DNA of 57,486 nt from Mycobacterium sp. E2733. GTDB taxonomy: Bacteria; Actinomycetota; Actinomycetes; Mycobacteriales; Mycobacteriaceae. The stretch is from assembly GCF_001667585.1 (NCBI RefSeq), contig NZ_LZJZ01000100.1:1-57486 (forward strand). The letters are read 5' to 3'. Of this stretch, positions 15,619 to 24,558 are shown piece by piece (within the stretch, counting starts at the first letter, position 1; the number at the start of each line of letters is the position of its first letter). Below the pieces are notes generated by a model that was not told the origin of the DNA, searched no databases, and worked only from the letters and a program-made list of their open reading frames with translations. A program made the translations under genes and the position numbers.

Positions 15619-16485
15619 ATGCCTGACCTGACACGCCGGGCGGTGCTGAGGATGGGAGCCAGCACCGGCCTGGGAGCCGCTGGCGTGTTCGCCTTAAGCG
15701 CCCTGCTCGATCCGGTCAGGCCGCTAGCCGCGACGCTGCCGCAGGCTCCGGCCCCGTTCGAGCCGTCGGCGGCGAGCAGCAACCTCCCGACCAAGCTCAC
15801 CGGTTCGTTCGTCTCCGCCGCCCGCGGGGGCGTGAAGACGAACTACGTGATCGCCTTGCCGCCCGGCCAAACCGGGATGCTGCGCCCCGTGATCGCGCTG
15901 CACGGCAAGGACGGCGACGCGAACATGATGCTCGACTGCGGTGTCGAGAGGGGCCTGGCCCAGCTGGTCAAGGAGGGCAAGCCGCCGTTCGCGGTGGTGG
16001 GCGTCGACGGTGGCAGCGACTCCTACTGGCACAAACGTGCCGACGGCACCGACGCCGGCGCGATGGTGCTCGACGAGCTGCTGCCGATGCTCTCCACGAT
16101 GGGTTTCGACACCTCCCGGGTGGGCTTCATGGGGTGGTCGATGGGGGGCTACGGGGCGCTGCACCTGGGCGCCAAGCTGGGGCCGGCTCAAACCGCGGGG
16201 ATCTGCGCGATCAGCCCGGCGTTGTACACCTCGTTCGCCGACAGCGCCCCCAAGGCGTTCGACAGCAATGACGACTTTACGCGGAACAGCGTGCTGGGTT
16301 TGCCGGCGTTGTCGCAGATTCCGCTGCGCGTGGATTGCGGCACCTTCGACCGGTTCTACTCGGCCACGCGGCAATTCGTGAACCAGCTGAAGACGCCGCC
16401 GGCGGGCAGCTTCTCGCTGGGCGGCCACGACATCGTCTACTGGCGGGCGCAATTGCCCGGCGAGCTTGCCTGGATGGCGTCCTAG
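15619..16485 (+). CDS. Tat-exported alpha/beta hydrolase (esterase D-like, Rv0519c-like)
   Basis: A 288-aa secreted or membrane-anchored esterase. The N-terminus has a twin-arginine signal (RRAVLRMG, then a hydrophobic stretch GAAGVFALSALL). The mature part has VIALHGKDGD as oxyanion loop, the nucleophile elbow GWSMGGYGA, and a late histidine in LGGHDIVYW. The family includes putative esterase/antigen-85-like hydrolases; the substrate is unknown. ATG 15619 places the RR motif at residues 6-7. It is 9 nt upstream of the OatA-like acyltransferase, so the two are probably co-transcribed. Confidence 0.85.
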   Translation: MPDLTRRAVLRMGASTGLGAAGVFALSALLDPVRPLAATLPQAPAPFEPSAASSNLPTKLTGSFVSAARGGVKTNYVIALPPGQTGMLRPVIALHGKDGDANMMLDCGVERGLAQLVKEGKPPFAVVGVDGGSDSYWHKRADGTDAGAMVLDELLPMLSTMGFDTSRVGFMGWSMGGYGALHLGAKLGPAQTAGICAISPALYTSFADSAPKAFDSNDDFTRNSVLGLPALSQIPLRVDCGTFDRFYSATRQFVNQLKTPPAGSFSLGGHDIVYWRAQLPGELAWMAS

Positions 16486-16494
16486 CGGAGACCG

Positions 16495-18654
16495 ATGACC
16501 GGCCGGCCGAACCAACTTCCCCCCCGCCCCGAGGAGCGGGCGGCGAAACAGACCGGATTTCGCCCCGACGTCGAGGGCTTGCGGGCCGTCGCGGTCATCG
16601 CGGTCGTCCTCTACCACGCGGGCATCCCGGGCGTCACCGGCGGCTACATCGGCGTGGACGTGTTCTTCGTCATCTCCGGGTTCCTCATCACCAGGATGCT
16701 GGTCCGCGAAGTGAGCACCACCAATACCGTTGCGCTGGGCCGCTTTTACGGGGCGCGCGCCCGCCGCCTGCTGCCGGCCGCGGCCGTCGTCGGCGTCATC
16801 ACCGCCATCGGCGCGGCCGTCGTGCTGCCGCCGTTGCAGGCGCGCAGCGTGTTTGTCGACGGCATCGCCAGCGCCCTCTATGTCGGCAACTACCGGTTCG
16901 CCACCCAGGGCACCGACTACCTGACCGCGCACCTGGCGTCGCCGTTCCAGCACTACTGGTCGCTGGGCGTGGAGGAGCAGTTCTATCTGGTCTGGCCGGT
17001 CCTGATCATCGGCACGGCCTGGCTGGTGAGGCGCGTCCCGGCGCTGCGGGACTCTGCGGCGCGGGCGACACCGTATGCGATGGTCCTGGGATTGGTGGGG
17101 GCTTCGTCGTTGGCGGCGGCCGTCCTGTGGACCAGGACGTCGCCGCCCTGGGCATTCTTCTCGCTGCCGACCCGCGCCTGGGAACTCGCCGCGGGCGGCC
17201 TGGTGGCCCTGTCGATCCAGCACTGGCGGCACCTGTCGCTGCTGGCCGCGTCGATCGCCGGGTGGGGCGGCCTTGCGCTGATCGTGCTGACCTGCACGCA
17301 GCTGAACGCCCGGACCCCCTACCCCGGCACCGCCGCGCTGCTGCCCGTCCTGGGCACCGCGCTGGTCATCGGCGCCGGCAGCGTCACCCGCGGGCTGGGG
17401 GCCGGCCGGCTGCTGTGCCGGCCGCCGATGCGCGCAATGGGCCGGATCTCCTATTCCTGGTACCTGTGGCACTGGCCGGTGCTGCTGCTCATGCCGGCGC
17501 TGCTCGGCGAGCCGGCCGGCCTGCCGGCCAAGCTGACCGCGACGGCCGTCTCGGCGGGCCTGGCCGTGATCACCCTGCACCTGGTCGAAAACCCCGGCCG
17601 GTTCGCCGCCGCCCTGCGCCACTCGGCGAAGGCCAGCCTGGCCGTCGCGGGCGCCGCCAGCGCGGCCGCCGCGTGCGCCTGCGTGCTGCTGCTGAACGTG
17701 GTGCCGGTGCCGGCCGGTCATGGGGCGGCCGCCCCGCGGGTCAACATCGTCACGGTGCCGCCCAGCGGCGTCCCCAACCTCAGTGCGCAGGAAGCCGCGG
17801 TTCGTCAGGGCTTCGCGCAGGCCCGCGCGGCCGTCGCCGCATCGGCGAACCTGAAAGCCGTTCCCGCCAACCTGGATCCCTCACTTGCCGAAGCGCCCGC
17901 CGACAAGGCCGCCGTCTTCGTCAACGGATGCGTGCGCTCCTGGCGCGAGGTCGGGCAAAACGACTGCGCGACAGGCGATGTCGCGTCGCCGACGACCGTG
18001 GCGCTGGTCGGTGACTCGCACGCCGCCATGTGGGACCCGGCCTTCCAGCAGGTCGCCGAGCAGCGCCACTGGCGGTTGGAGACGCTGGCCAAGGTGACCT
18101 GCCCGCTGCAGGATCTGCACATCCTCAGCCCGTACCTGGGCCGCGAGTACACCGAGTGCGAGCAGTGGCGCGGCCAGATCATGGGCCGCGTGGCCGCCGA
18201 ACACCCGCGCCTTGTCGTGGTGGACATGAGCCGGCGCTACGGCGCGGACTTCAGCTTCACCTCCTACGACCCGGCCTGGATCGACACCTTGGGCCGGACC
18301 GTGGCGCAATTGCGCAGCACCGGCGCGGCCGTACTGATTCTGGGACCCGCCCCCGATCCGCATTCCTCGGTGCCCGCCTGCCTTTCCGCCCACCTCGACG
18401 ACGCCGGCGCCTGCGCGCCGTCGCGCTCCGCCGCGGTCGATGACGACGGCATCGCCGCCGAGCGGGCGGCAACCACGGGCGCCGGCGGTCAGTACGCCGA
18501 TCTCACCGACTTGTTCTGCACCCCCGACCACTGCCCGATGATCGTCGGCAACACCCTGGTGTTCCGCGACGACAACCACGTGACGACCGAGTACGCGCAG
18601 TTGCTGGCGCCGGTGATGGGTGCGCTGGCAGATCGCGCCCTGGCGGGCTGGTGA
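16495..18654 (+). CDS. OatA-like membrane O-acyltransferase with extracytoplasmic SGNH domain
   Basis: A 719-aa two-domain protein. Residues about 18-390 are an acyltransferase-3 domain with about 10-11 helices, with the conserved RPDVEGLRAVAV and VLYHAGIPG histidine near the start and GVDVFFVISGFLIT. The C-terminal part, about 490-719, is an SGNH esterase/transferase domain with GDSH near residue 505 and the catalytic D-x-x-H in RDDNHVT near 692. Such proteins carry acyl groups across the membrane and place them on peptidoglycan or cell-wall glycans (OatA, Rv1565c-like). It follows the esterase by 9 nt. I recall no equivalent at this site in M. tuberculosis. Confidence 0.88.
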   Translation: MTGRPNQLPPRPEERAAKQTGFRPDVEGLRAVAVIAVVLYHAGIPGVTGGYIGVDVFFVISGFLITRMLVREVSTTNTVALGRFYGARARRLLPAAAVVGVITAIGAAVVLPPLQARSVFVDGIASALYVGNYRFATQGTDYLTAHLASPFQHYWSLGVEEQFYLVWPVLIIGTAWLVRRVPALRDSAARATPYAMVLGLVGASSLAAAVLWTRTSPPWAFFSLPTRAWELAAGGLVALSIQHWRHLSLLAASIAGWGGLALIVLTCTQLNARTPYPGTAALLPVLGTALVIGAGSVTRGLGAGRLLCRPPMRAMGRISYSWYLWHWPVLLLMPALLGEPAGLPAKLTATAVSAGLAVITLHLVENPGRFAAALRHSAKASLAVAGAASAAAACACVLLLNVVPVPAGHGAAAPRVNIVTVPPSGVPNLSAQEAAVRQGFAQARAAVAASANLKAVPANLDPSLAEAPADKAAVFVNGCVRSWREVGQNDCATGDVASPTTVALVGDSHAAMWDPAFQQVAEQRHWRLETLAKVTCPLQDLHILSPYLGREYTECEQWRGQIMGRVAAEHPRLVVVDMSRRYGADFSFTSYDPAWIDTLGRTVAQLRSTGAAVLILGPAPDPHSSVPACLSAHLDDAGACAPSRSAAVDDDGIAAERAATTGAGGQYADLTDLFCTPDHCPMIVGNTLVFRDDNHVTTEYAQLLAPVMGALADRALAGW

Positions 18655-18719
18655 GCGGTAATGAACTTCTGGTGGTCGACGAACGTCATATCAGCGAAGG
18701 GTTTTGGGAGGTTGAGGGG

Positions 18720-18836
18720 ATGACTCCGCTGCTGCTGGCCTGCATTGCGGCCGCCGCTCCGATCGCCGGGTTCGGCTTGCTGAACTTGCAAGCCCGCCTG
18801 GAGCGATGGGACTACGAGCGGCACGCCGAGGACTGA
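18720..18836 (+). CDS. 38-aa single-pass membrane microprotein
   Basis: ATG 18720 is preceded by GAGGGG. The product starts MTPLLLACIAAAAPIAGFG, one hydrophobic helix, and ends in the charged tail RLERWDYERHAED. The TGA is at 18834-18836. The helix-plus-acidic/basic-tail design and the WDYERHAED ending resemble small mycobacterial proteins I have seen elsewhere, but I cannot name a family. It lies 65 bp downstream of the OatA-like gene. Function unknown. Confidence 0.6.
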   Translation: MTPLLLACIAAAAPIAGFGLLNLQARLERWDYERHAED

Positions 18837-18847
18837 ACCCGGGTCGT

Positions 18848-18874
18848 AACTCCGCGTGGCGGCACCCCGGAGTT
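18848..18874 (+). terminator. Terminator-like hairpin before the cyclase-LuxR gene
   Basis: AACTCCG at 18848-18854 and its complement CGGAGTT at 18868-18874 form a 7-bp stem with a 13-nt GC-rich loop, followed by GCGCGCTTTT. This would end the esterase/acyltransferase transcript and separate it from the regulator gene. Confidence 0.4.
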
Positions 18875-18913
18875 GCGCGCTTTTGCTGATGTTTTGCCGC
18901 TTACCGTCCCCGC

Positions 18914-21900
18914 ATGCTGGCTAACATGATCGACATTGATTCGTCGGCGGACACCCCGCTGCTGGACTGGAGCGAGCAGAGCGTGAGCGAGCTGCCCACT
19001 GGGACCGTGACGTTGCTGCTTGCCGACGTGGAAGGCTCCACACGGCTGTGGGAGACCCAGTCCGACGCCATGACGACGGCGCTCGAGCAGCTGAACCAAA
19101 CCGTGAACGATCTCGTCGCCGCCCATGGCGGGGTGCGGCCCGTCGAACAGGGTGAGGGCGACAGTTTCGTGGTCGCCTTCGCCCGCGCCAGCGACGCGGT
19201 CACCTGCGCGCTGAACCTTCAGCTGGCCGTGCCGCCGCCCATCCGGATCCGCATCGGCGTGCACACCGGTGAGGTGCAGCTGCGCGACGCCGGCAACTAC
19301 GCCGGACCCACCATCAACCGCACGGCGCGGCTGCGCGACCTTGCCCACGGCGGGCAGACCGTGCTGTCCGGTGCCACCGAACCGCTGGTGCTCGACCGGT
19401 TACCGGCCGACGCCTGGCTGACCGATTTGGGCGCGCACCCGTTGCGCGACCTGCCGCGGCCCGAACGTGTCGTGCAACTCAATCATCCCGGCCTGACCAA
19501 CGACTTCCCGCCGTTGCGAGGGGCGAATGACGTTGCCAATTCCCATCTTCCGACACAGTTGACCAGCTTCGTCGGCCGTGGCCCGCAGATCAGCGACATC
19601 GGACAGATCTTGCGGGACAACAGGTTGGTGACCCTGACCGGCGCGGGTGGCGTCGGCAAGACACGGTTGGCGGTGCAGGTCGCCGAGCAGGTTGCCGACG
19701 CGTTCCCGGCCGGGGCCTGGTTCGTCGACCTGGCTCCCGTCACCAATCCCCTCGTCGTGCCGGTCACCCTGGCGCGCACCCTGGGCCTTGCCGACCAGCC
19801 GGGCCGCTCCACCATGGAGACGGTGTCGAAGTTCGTCCGGGACCGGAAAATGCTGTTGGTACTGGACAATTGCGAGCACCTACTGGACGCCAGTGCGGCC
19901 CTGGCCGTGGCCCTGCTCGATGCGGGCCCGGGCGTCACCGTGCTGGCGACCAGCCGGGAGCCGATCGGCGTCGCCGGGGAACTGACCTGGCGCGTGCCGT
20001 CACTGTCGGTCGACGGCGAAGCCCTCGAATTGTTCGTCGACCGCGCCCGCCGGACCAGACCGGATTTCCAACCCACCGAGGCCAATTCGCCCGCCATCGC
20101 GGAGATCTGCCGGCGCCTGGACGGCATGCCGCTGGCGATCGAGCTGGCGGCCGCGCGGACCCGCACCCTGTCGCTGACCCAGATCGTCGACAGCCTTCAT
20201 CACAACTTCCGCCTGCTGGCCGGCGGCGCGCGCAACGCGGTTCGCCGCCAGCAGACGCTGCGCGCTTCCATCGACTGGTCCCACGCCATGCTCACCGAGC
20301 CGGAACGCATCCTGTTTCGCCGACTGGCCGTGTTCATGGGCGGTTTCGACCTGGACGCCGCGCACGCCGTTGGAGCCGACGCCGGTGTGGAGCACTTCCA
20401 GCTCATCGACCTGCTCGGGCTGCTCGTCGACAAGTCGCTGATCGTCACCGAAGAAATCGACGGCATGATGCGCTACCGGCTGCTGGAGACCGTCCGCCAG
20501 TACGGGCTGGAAAAGCTGGCCGAGTCGGGCGAGGCCGAGGCCGTCCGGATCCGGCACCGCGATCACTACACCGCCGCCGCGGTGACGCTGGAATCGCGGA
20601 TGCGCGGCGACGGGACGCCGTTGGTTCCGTGGGCCGAACTCGAGATGGCCAACCTGCGGGCGGCCCACGCGTGGAGCTGCGACGCCGGGGAATTCGAGCC
20701 GGCGTTGCAGCTCGTCTCGGCGCTGCAGCGGGTCTGGCTGACGCGCGCGCGGTTCCGCGAAGGCGTGGCCGGGTTCGACGCCGTCTTCGGCGACGCGCGT
20801 TATCGCGACGCCGATGTCGCGCCCGAGGTTTGGATACGCGCGGCGGCCGACGCGGGGCTGCTTGCGGTCTGGTACTCCGCTCCGGCCAGCCTTGAGCGTG
20901 CGGAAGAAGCCCTGGCCGCCGCCCACGAAGTCGAGGACAAGGCGCTCACCGTGCGAAGCCTGGTGACCTGCGCCATGCTGGCGTTCAACGACACCGAACG
21001 CGCACAGCCATATTTCGCCGAGGCGGCGGATCTTGCTCGCGCATCGGACGACCTCGCCGCGCTTTCGCAGCTACGCGCCTACCAGTGCTTCGTCTTCGCA
21101 GCCGCCGGCGACCCCATCGCCGCGCAGGCGGCCGGCGAGGAGGGGCGAGATTTGGCCGACATGCTCGGCGACAGCTTCATATCCCGCTACAGCCGGACGT
21201 TCCTCAGCAGCGCGCTGGCCCAGCGGGGCAAGCTGGCGGAGGCCGTCGCCGTGGCCCATTCGGTGGTCGAGGAGGCGCAGGCGGCCGGCGACCGCCTGAT
21301 GGAAGCGTTCGGCCTGATCACCTCGGCGACCGCACTCGCCTTCGCCGGTTACGCGCCAGCAGCGCGCACCGCGGCCGAGGCCGCCCTGGAAGTCGGGGCC
21401 GCGCTGGGCGGTTTCCACGAGGACAGCGCGTACGCGGCCTTGGCCGGGGCCGCGCTGGCCGCGGGCGACGCCGCCGCGGCCAAGGAGGCCTGCGAGGCGG
21501 CGTGGCGGCACACCTATCCGCTGAAGGAGTTGCTCACCAGATGCGTGGTGCCGATGGCCGACGCGACCCTGGGCTGTGGCAACCCGGTCGGCGCCCGCCG
21601 CTGGGCGGACGACACGGTCGCGGTCGCGCCGGGATGTCAACAGATGCTGGCGCTGACTTCGCGCGCGCGGGTCGCCGTCGCCCAGGGCGAGCCGCAACAG
21701 GCCGAACGCGACCTGCACGACGCCGTCGCGGTCGCCGAGCGCACCGGCGGATATGTTTTCCTCCCGGACGCCCTCGAAGGCCTCGCGGCACTGGCCACCG
21801 ACCCCGAGCACGCCGCAAGGCTGTTCGGGGCGGCCGAGGCTATCCGGCGGCGGCATGGCGAGGTGCGCTTCACAGCCTTTCAAGGGGACTACGACGCGTC

Positions 21901-22225
21901 GCTGGCGAAAACACGAGAAGCGTTGGACCCCAAAGATTTTGAAACGGCATGGGCCGATGGGAACGCACTGTCGACCGGCGAGGCCATCAGCTATGCTCAG
22001 CGGGGTCGCGGCGCACGCGGGCGACCGGCCAGCGGTTGGGAGTCGCTGACGCCCACCGAGCTCGACGTCGTCCGGCTCGTCGGCGAAGGACTGTCCAACA
22101 AAGACATTGCGGCGCGGCTGTTCGTCTCCCCGCGCACCGTCCAATCCCATCTGACGCACGTCTACACCAAACTCGCCGTGTCGTCGCGGGTGCAGCTCGC
22201 CCAGGAAGCGGCCCGACACAGCTAG
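18914..22225 (+). CDS. Class III adenylate cyclase - NB-ARC ATPase - LuxR regulator (Rv0386-type)
   Basis: A 1,103-aa multidomain regulator. Residues about 28-165 are a class III cyclase domain: metal Asp D38 (LLLADVEGSTRLW) and D83 (GEGDSFVV), and transition-state N135 and R139 (INRTARL). At the nucleotide-specifying positions it has Q79 and N128 instead of Lys and Asp. The spacing of 49 equals that of Q57/N106 described for Rv0386. A P-loop ATPase follows (GAGGVGKTRL near 250, LLVLDNCEHLL), then TPR-like repeats, and a LuxR helix-turn-helix at the C-terminus (TPTELDVVRLVGEG, SNKDIAARL). It probably binds DNA in response to a cytoplasmic signal. ATG 18914 or 18926. It is one base from the convergent SGNH gene. 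Confidence 0.9.
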   Translation: MLANMIDIDSSADTPLLDWSEQSVSELPTGTVTLLLADVEGSTRLWETQSDAMTTALEQLNQTVNDLVAAHGGVRPVEQGEGDSFVVAFARASDAVTCALNLQLAVPPPIRIRIGVHTGEVQLRDAGNYAGPTINRTARLRDLAHGGQTVLSGATEPLVLDRLPADAWLTDLGAHPLRDLPRPERVVQLNHPGLTNDFPPLRGANDVANSHLPTQLTSFVGRGPQISDIGQILRDNRLVTLTGAGGVGKTRLAVQVAEQVADAFPAGAWFVDLAPVTNPLVVPVTLARTLGLADQPGRSTMETVSKFVRDRKMLLVLDNCEHLLDASAALAVALLDAGPGVTVLATSREPIGVAGELTWRVPSLSVDGEALELFVDRARRTRPDFQPTEANSPAIAEICRRLDGMPLAIELAAARTRTLSLTQIVDSLHHNFRLLAGGARNAVRRQQTLRASIDWSHAMLTEPERILFRRLAVFMGGFDLDAAHAVGADAGVEHFQLIDLLGLLVDKSLIVTEEIDGMMRYRLLETVRQYGLEKLAESGEAEAVRIRHRDHYTAAAVTLESRMRGDGTPLVPWAELEMANLRAAHAWSCDAGEFEPALQLVSALQRVWLTRARFREGVAGFDAVFGDARYRDADVAPEVWIRAAADAGLLAVWYSAPASLERAEEALAAAHEVEDKALTVRSLVTCAMLAFNDTERAQPYFAEAADLARASDDLAALSQLRAYQCFVFAAAGDPIAAQAAGEEGRDLADMLGDSFISRYSRTFLSSALAQRGKLAEAVAVAHSVVEEAQAAGDRLMEAFGLITSATALAFAGYAPAARTAAEAALEVGAALGGFHEDSAYAALAGAALAAGDAAAAKEACEAAWRHTYPLKELLTRCVVPMADATLGCGNPVGARRWADDTVAVAPGCQQMLALTSRARVAVAQGEPQQAERDLHDAVAVAERTGGYVFLPDALEGLAALATDPEHAARLFGAAEAIRRRHGEVRFTAFQGDYDASLAKTREALDPKDFETAWADGNALSTGEAISYAQRGRGARGRPASGWESLTPTELDVVRLVGEGLSNKDIAARLFVSPRTVQSHLTHVYTKLAVSSRVQLAQEAARHS

Positions 22226-22226
22226 G

Positions 22227-22913
22227 TCAGGTGGACAGCTGCGTGCGGATCAGCGGCGCGATCTTGTCCGCCATGTATTGGTGCCCGGCGTCGTTTGGGT
22301 GCACACCGTCCGCCCCGATCAGATCCGGCCTACCGACGAACCAGCTTTCAGCGATCGGGTCGACCCATGTTGCCCCCGCGGCCGCGGCCGCCGCGCCGAG
22401 GACGTCGCGAATCTGGAGCATGGGGAAGGGCACATCGGCTGTCGGCCACGGCGGTCCGATCACCAGGAACCGTGCCGACGGCGCCAGCCGGCGGGCCAAA
22501 TCGAATGTGTTGCGGGCATTTTGAGCAATCAGCCCCGGATCGATGGTCTCGTCGTTGCGGGAGCCGAAGAACACCACCAGCACATCGTCGCGCTGCACGG
22601 CCCTGGCGGTCAGGTCCTCGAAGACGCTGCCATGGTCGCCCGGCATGCCGTAGCCGGCCCGGCCCTCGGCCGCGACGTCGGCCGAGATCCGTTCACCGCG
22701 CGCAGCGAGCACGTCCCAGGCGCGGGCTGGCCATGACCGCGGGCCCAGTCCACCTTCGCCGGTGCCGGTGGTATAGGAGTCCCCGATGACGGCGAGGTGG
22801 TTCAGCCGGAAATCCAGGGTCAACGTGTCGTACGTGCGCACCTGAGCGGGGTATGCGATGCCGACTCCCACCAGAAAAGTCAGGCCGATGACAAAGGTGG
22901 CCAGACGACTCAC
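22227..22913 (-). CDS. Exported SGNH/GDSL hydrolase (Rv0518-like)
   Basis: A 228-aa protein with an N-terminal signal/anchor (VSRLATFVIGLTFLVGVG) followed by an SGNH hydrolase fold. Block I is AVIGDSYTTG, block III FFGSRNDE and block V DGVHPNDAGH. It should act outside the membrane as an esterase or acyl hydrolase. GTG 22913 is preferred because GGGAGG lies about 6 nt upstream; GTG 22949 would add 12 polar residues before the signal. It is downstream of the acyltransferase at 23004 on the same strand, matching the Rv0517-Rv0518 pair: one protein moves acyl groups, the other may transfer or remove them. Confidence 0.82.
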   Translation of the reverse strand: MSRLATFVIGLTFLVGVGIAYPAQVRTYDTLTLDFRLNHLAVIGDSYTTGTGEGGLGPRSWPARAWDVLAARGERISADVAAEGRAGYGMPGDHGSVFEDLTARAVQRDDVLVVFFGSRNDETIDPGLIAQNARNTFDLARRLAPSARFLVIGPPWPTADVPFPMLQIRDVLGAAAAAAGATWVDPIAESWFVGRPDLIGADGVHPNDAGHQYMADKIAPLIRTQLST

Positions 22914-23003
22914 TGCTACCTCCCCGTCCACGGCATCGTCACGTGCCACTGAATCTTCATCGATTGTCCGCCGCCGGCTCGCGGCGGGGCGCCAAGGCGA
23001 TCG

Positions 23004-24302
23004 TCACACGGCGCGGACCGAAACCGCTTCCAGTGAGCGGTCTATCGGATGGACCTTCCCGCTCGGCGGTTCGCCGGGTTCGCTGCTCGCGGTGACGGCT
23101 TTGACATCCACCATCCTGCGCATCCAGCGGCGGGCGGGCTCTTCGACGAAGTGATACATCACGATCGAGATGACCACGGCGATCGCAAGCAGGCCAATGA
23201 TGTTCCATTTCCATGGATTGTCCTGCGGCCGCAGCTCGAACTGCTCCACCGACCATCCCCATGCGGTGTGAACCAGCTCGTGAACCATGTACAGGCAGAA
23301 CGAGATCTGCCCGCCGTAGACCATCAACCGGGTGGAGAGCACCCTCGGCAGGCTGCCGACGCCGATGGCCAGCGTGATCACCAACGGAATGAACAGGATG
23401 TCGACCACGCCGCCGCTGTCGTTCTCCACCACCCCGGAGATCGGGTGCGCGTCGAACCAGTAGAGGATGCCGACCATGGCGCCCAGGAGAAGCAGCGACA
23501 GGTAGCCGGCCACGCGGCGGCCGCGATCGGTCAGCCGCAGTCTGCGCACCGCGGCGCAGGCAAGCGCGCCGGCGGTGAACTGGGTGACGATCCGCGGCAG
23601 CCAGCTCCACGGCGTGTAGAAGTGGCCGCTGGCCAGCAGCATGACCACGGGCGGCAATGCCGCAGCGAACGCGAGCATCATCAGGCTCCGTGCCCGCGTC
23701 GCCTGCTTCATCCGCAGGATCACCAGCACCAGCAGGCCGAAGAGGAGATAGGCCAGCCATTCCGCACTGATCGACCAGGCCGGCCCGTCCCAGCTCGAGT
23801 CATCGAAGAACGGCACGAACCACAGCTGCACCAGCAGGATTTGGCGCACATAGCTGATCGCGGTGAGCTGCCCGGCGTCGGGCGACGGCACGTGGCCGAC
23901 GTGCAGGGTGAAAATCACCCACAGGGCGGCGAGGTGCAGGGTGACCAGGTACACCGGCCACACCCTGGCCAGCCGCAGCCACAGGAAGTGCAGGGTCGCG
24001 CGCGTCGACCATGTCCGGCCCATGCGGTCCAGGTAGTTCCAGGTCAGGACGAATCCGCTGAGGATGAAGAACAGGTCGACGCCCTGGGCTCCGCAGTTGA
24101 GCACCGGCGCGAGGGCGTCGTGGAAATCGGCCCCCACGTCGCCCAGCATCGGCCGGAAATGAAACAGCACGACCCACAGCGCGGCGACGATGCGCAGCCC
24201 CGTCAGGGCCTTGATCTCGCCCCTGATCTCTGCGCCGCGCACGATGCTCTTTCCGCCTGGACTCTGCTGTTCCGTTCGTAGGTCGGCTGACCGGGCGACC
24301 AC
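23004..24302 (-). CDS. Membrane acyltransferase, acyltransferase-3 family (Rv0517-like)
   Basis: A 432-aa integral membrane protein with about 10 helices and no fused SGNH domain. The family signature appears as ALTGLRIVAALWVVLFHFRP (conserved R and H), then GVDLFFILSGFVLTWNYL. It ends in a charged cytoplasmic tail. It likely acylates a cell-envelope carbohydrate. GTG 24302 gives a length close to Rv0517; an internal GTG about 20 codons later is possible. The SGNH hydrolase follows after 90 bp. Confidence 0.85.
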   Translation of the reverse strand: MVARSADLRTEQQSPGGKSIVRGAEIRGEIKALTGLRIVAALWVVLFHFRPMLGDVGADFHDALAPVLNCGAQGVDLFFILSGFVLTWNYLDRMGRTWSTRATLHFLWLRLARVWPVYLVTLHLAALWVIFTLHVGHVPSPDAGQLTAISYVRQILLVQLWFVPFFDDSSWDGPAWSISAEWLAYLLFGLLVLVILRMKQATRARSLMMLAFAAALPPVVMLLASGHFYTPWSWLPRIVTQFTAGALACAAVRRLRLTDRGRRVAGYLSLLLLGAMVGILYWFDAHPISGVVENDSGGVVDILFIPLVITLAIGVGSLPRVLSTRLMVYGGQISFCLYMVHELVHTAWGWSVEQFELRPQDNPWKWNIIGLLAIAVVISIVMYHFVEEPARRWMRRMVDVKAVTASSEPGEPPSGKVHPIDRSLEAVSVRAV

Positions 24303-24558
24303 GCGATGTCACAAGCCCCCGCATCGCAACCGGTAGCCATGGCAGCCTAGCAGCGCAATGGCCCCGGCGCGCGGACGGTTGTGGTGTGGCATGCGGCCTT
24401 TCGCCGGCTACCCGCACCCGCCGGCCTTTGCTCGGAAACGGCGAGAATGGCGGTGAGAGTCGCTTCTTAGCAAAACGTTAGATGCGGCTTTCACCCTCCT
24501 TAACCTTGGCGTTTAGCGTCAGAAGCACAGCGAACGCCACGGAGAGCGAGGGGTGTTC

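Noticed and set aside
15724..17721. 665-codon minus-strand frame opposite the esterase and OatA-like genes
   Set aside because: Low-complexity Gly/Arg/Gln content, no family motifs; the opposite strand encodes obvious proteins.
24303..24558. Possible SigF promoter before the STAS gene
   Set aside because: A GTTT element is visible but no GGGTAT-type -10 at the right spacing, so no promoter is claimed.
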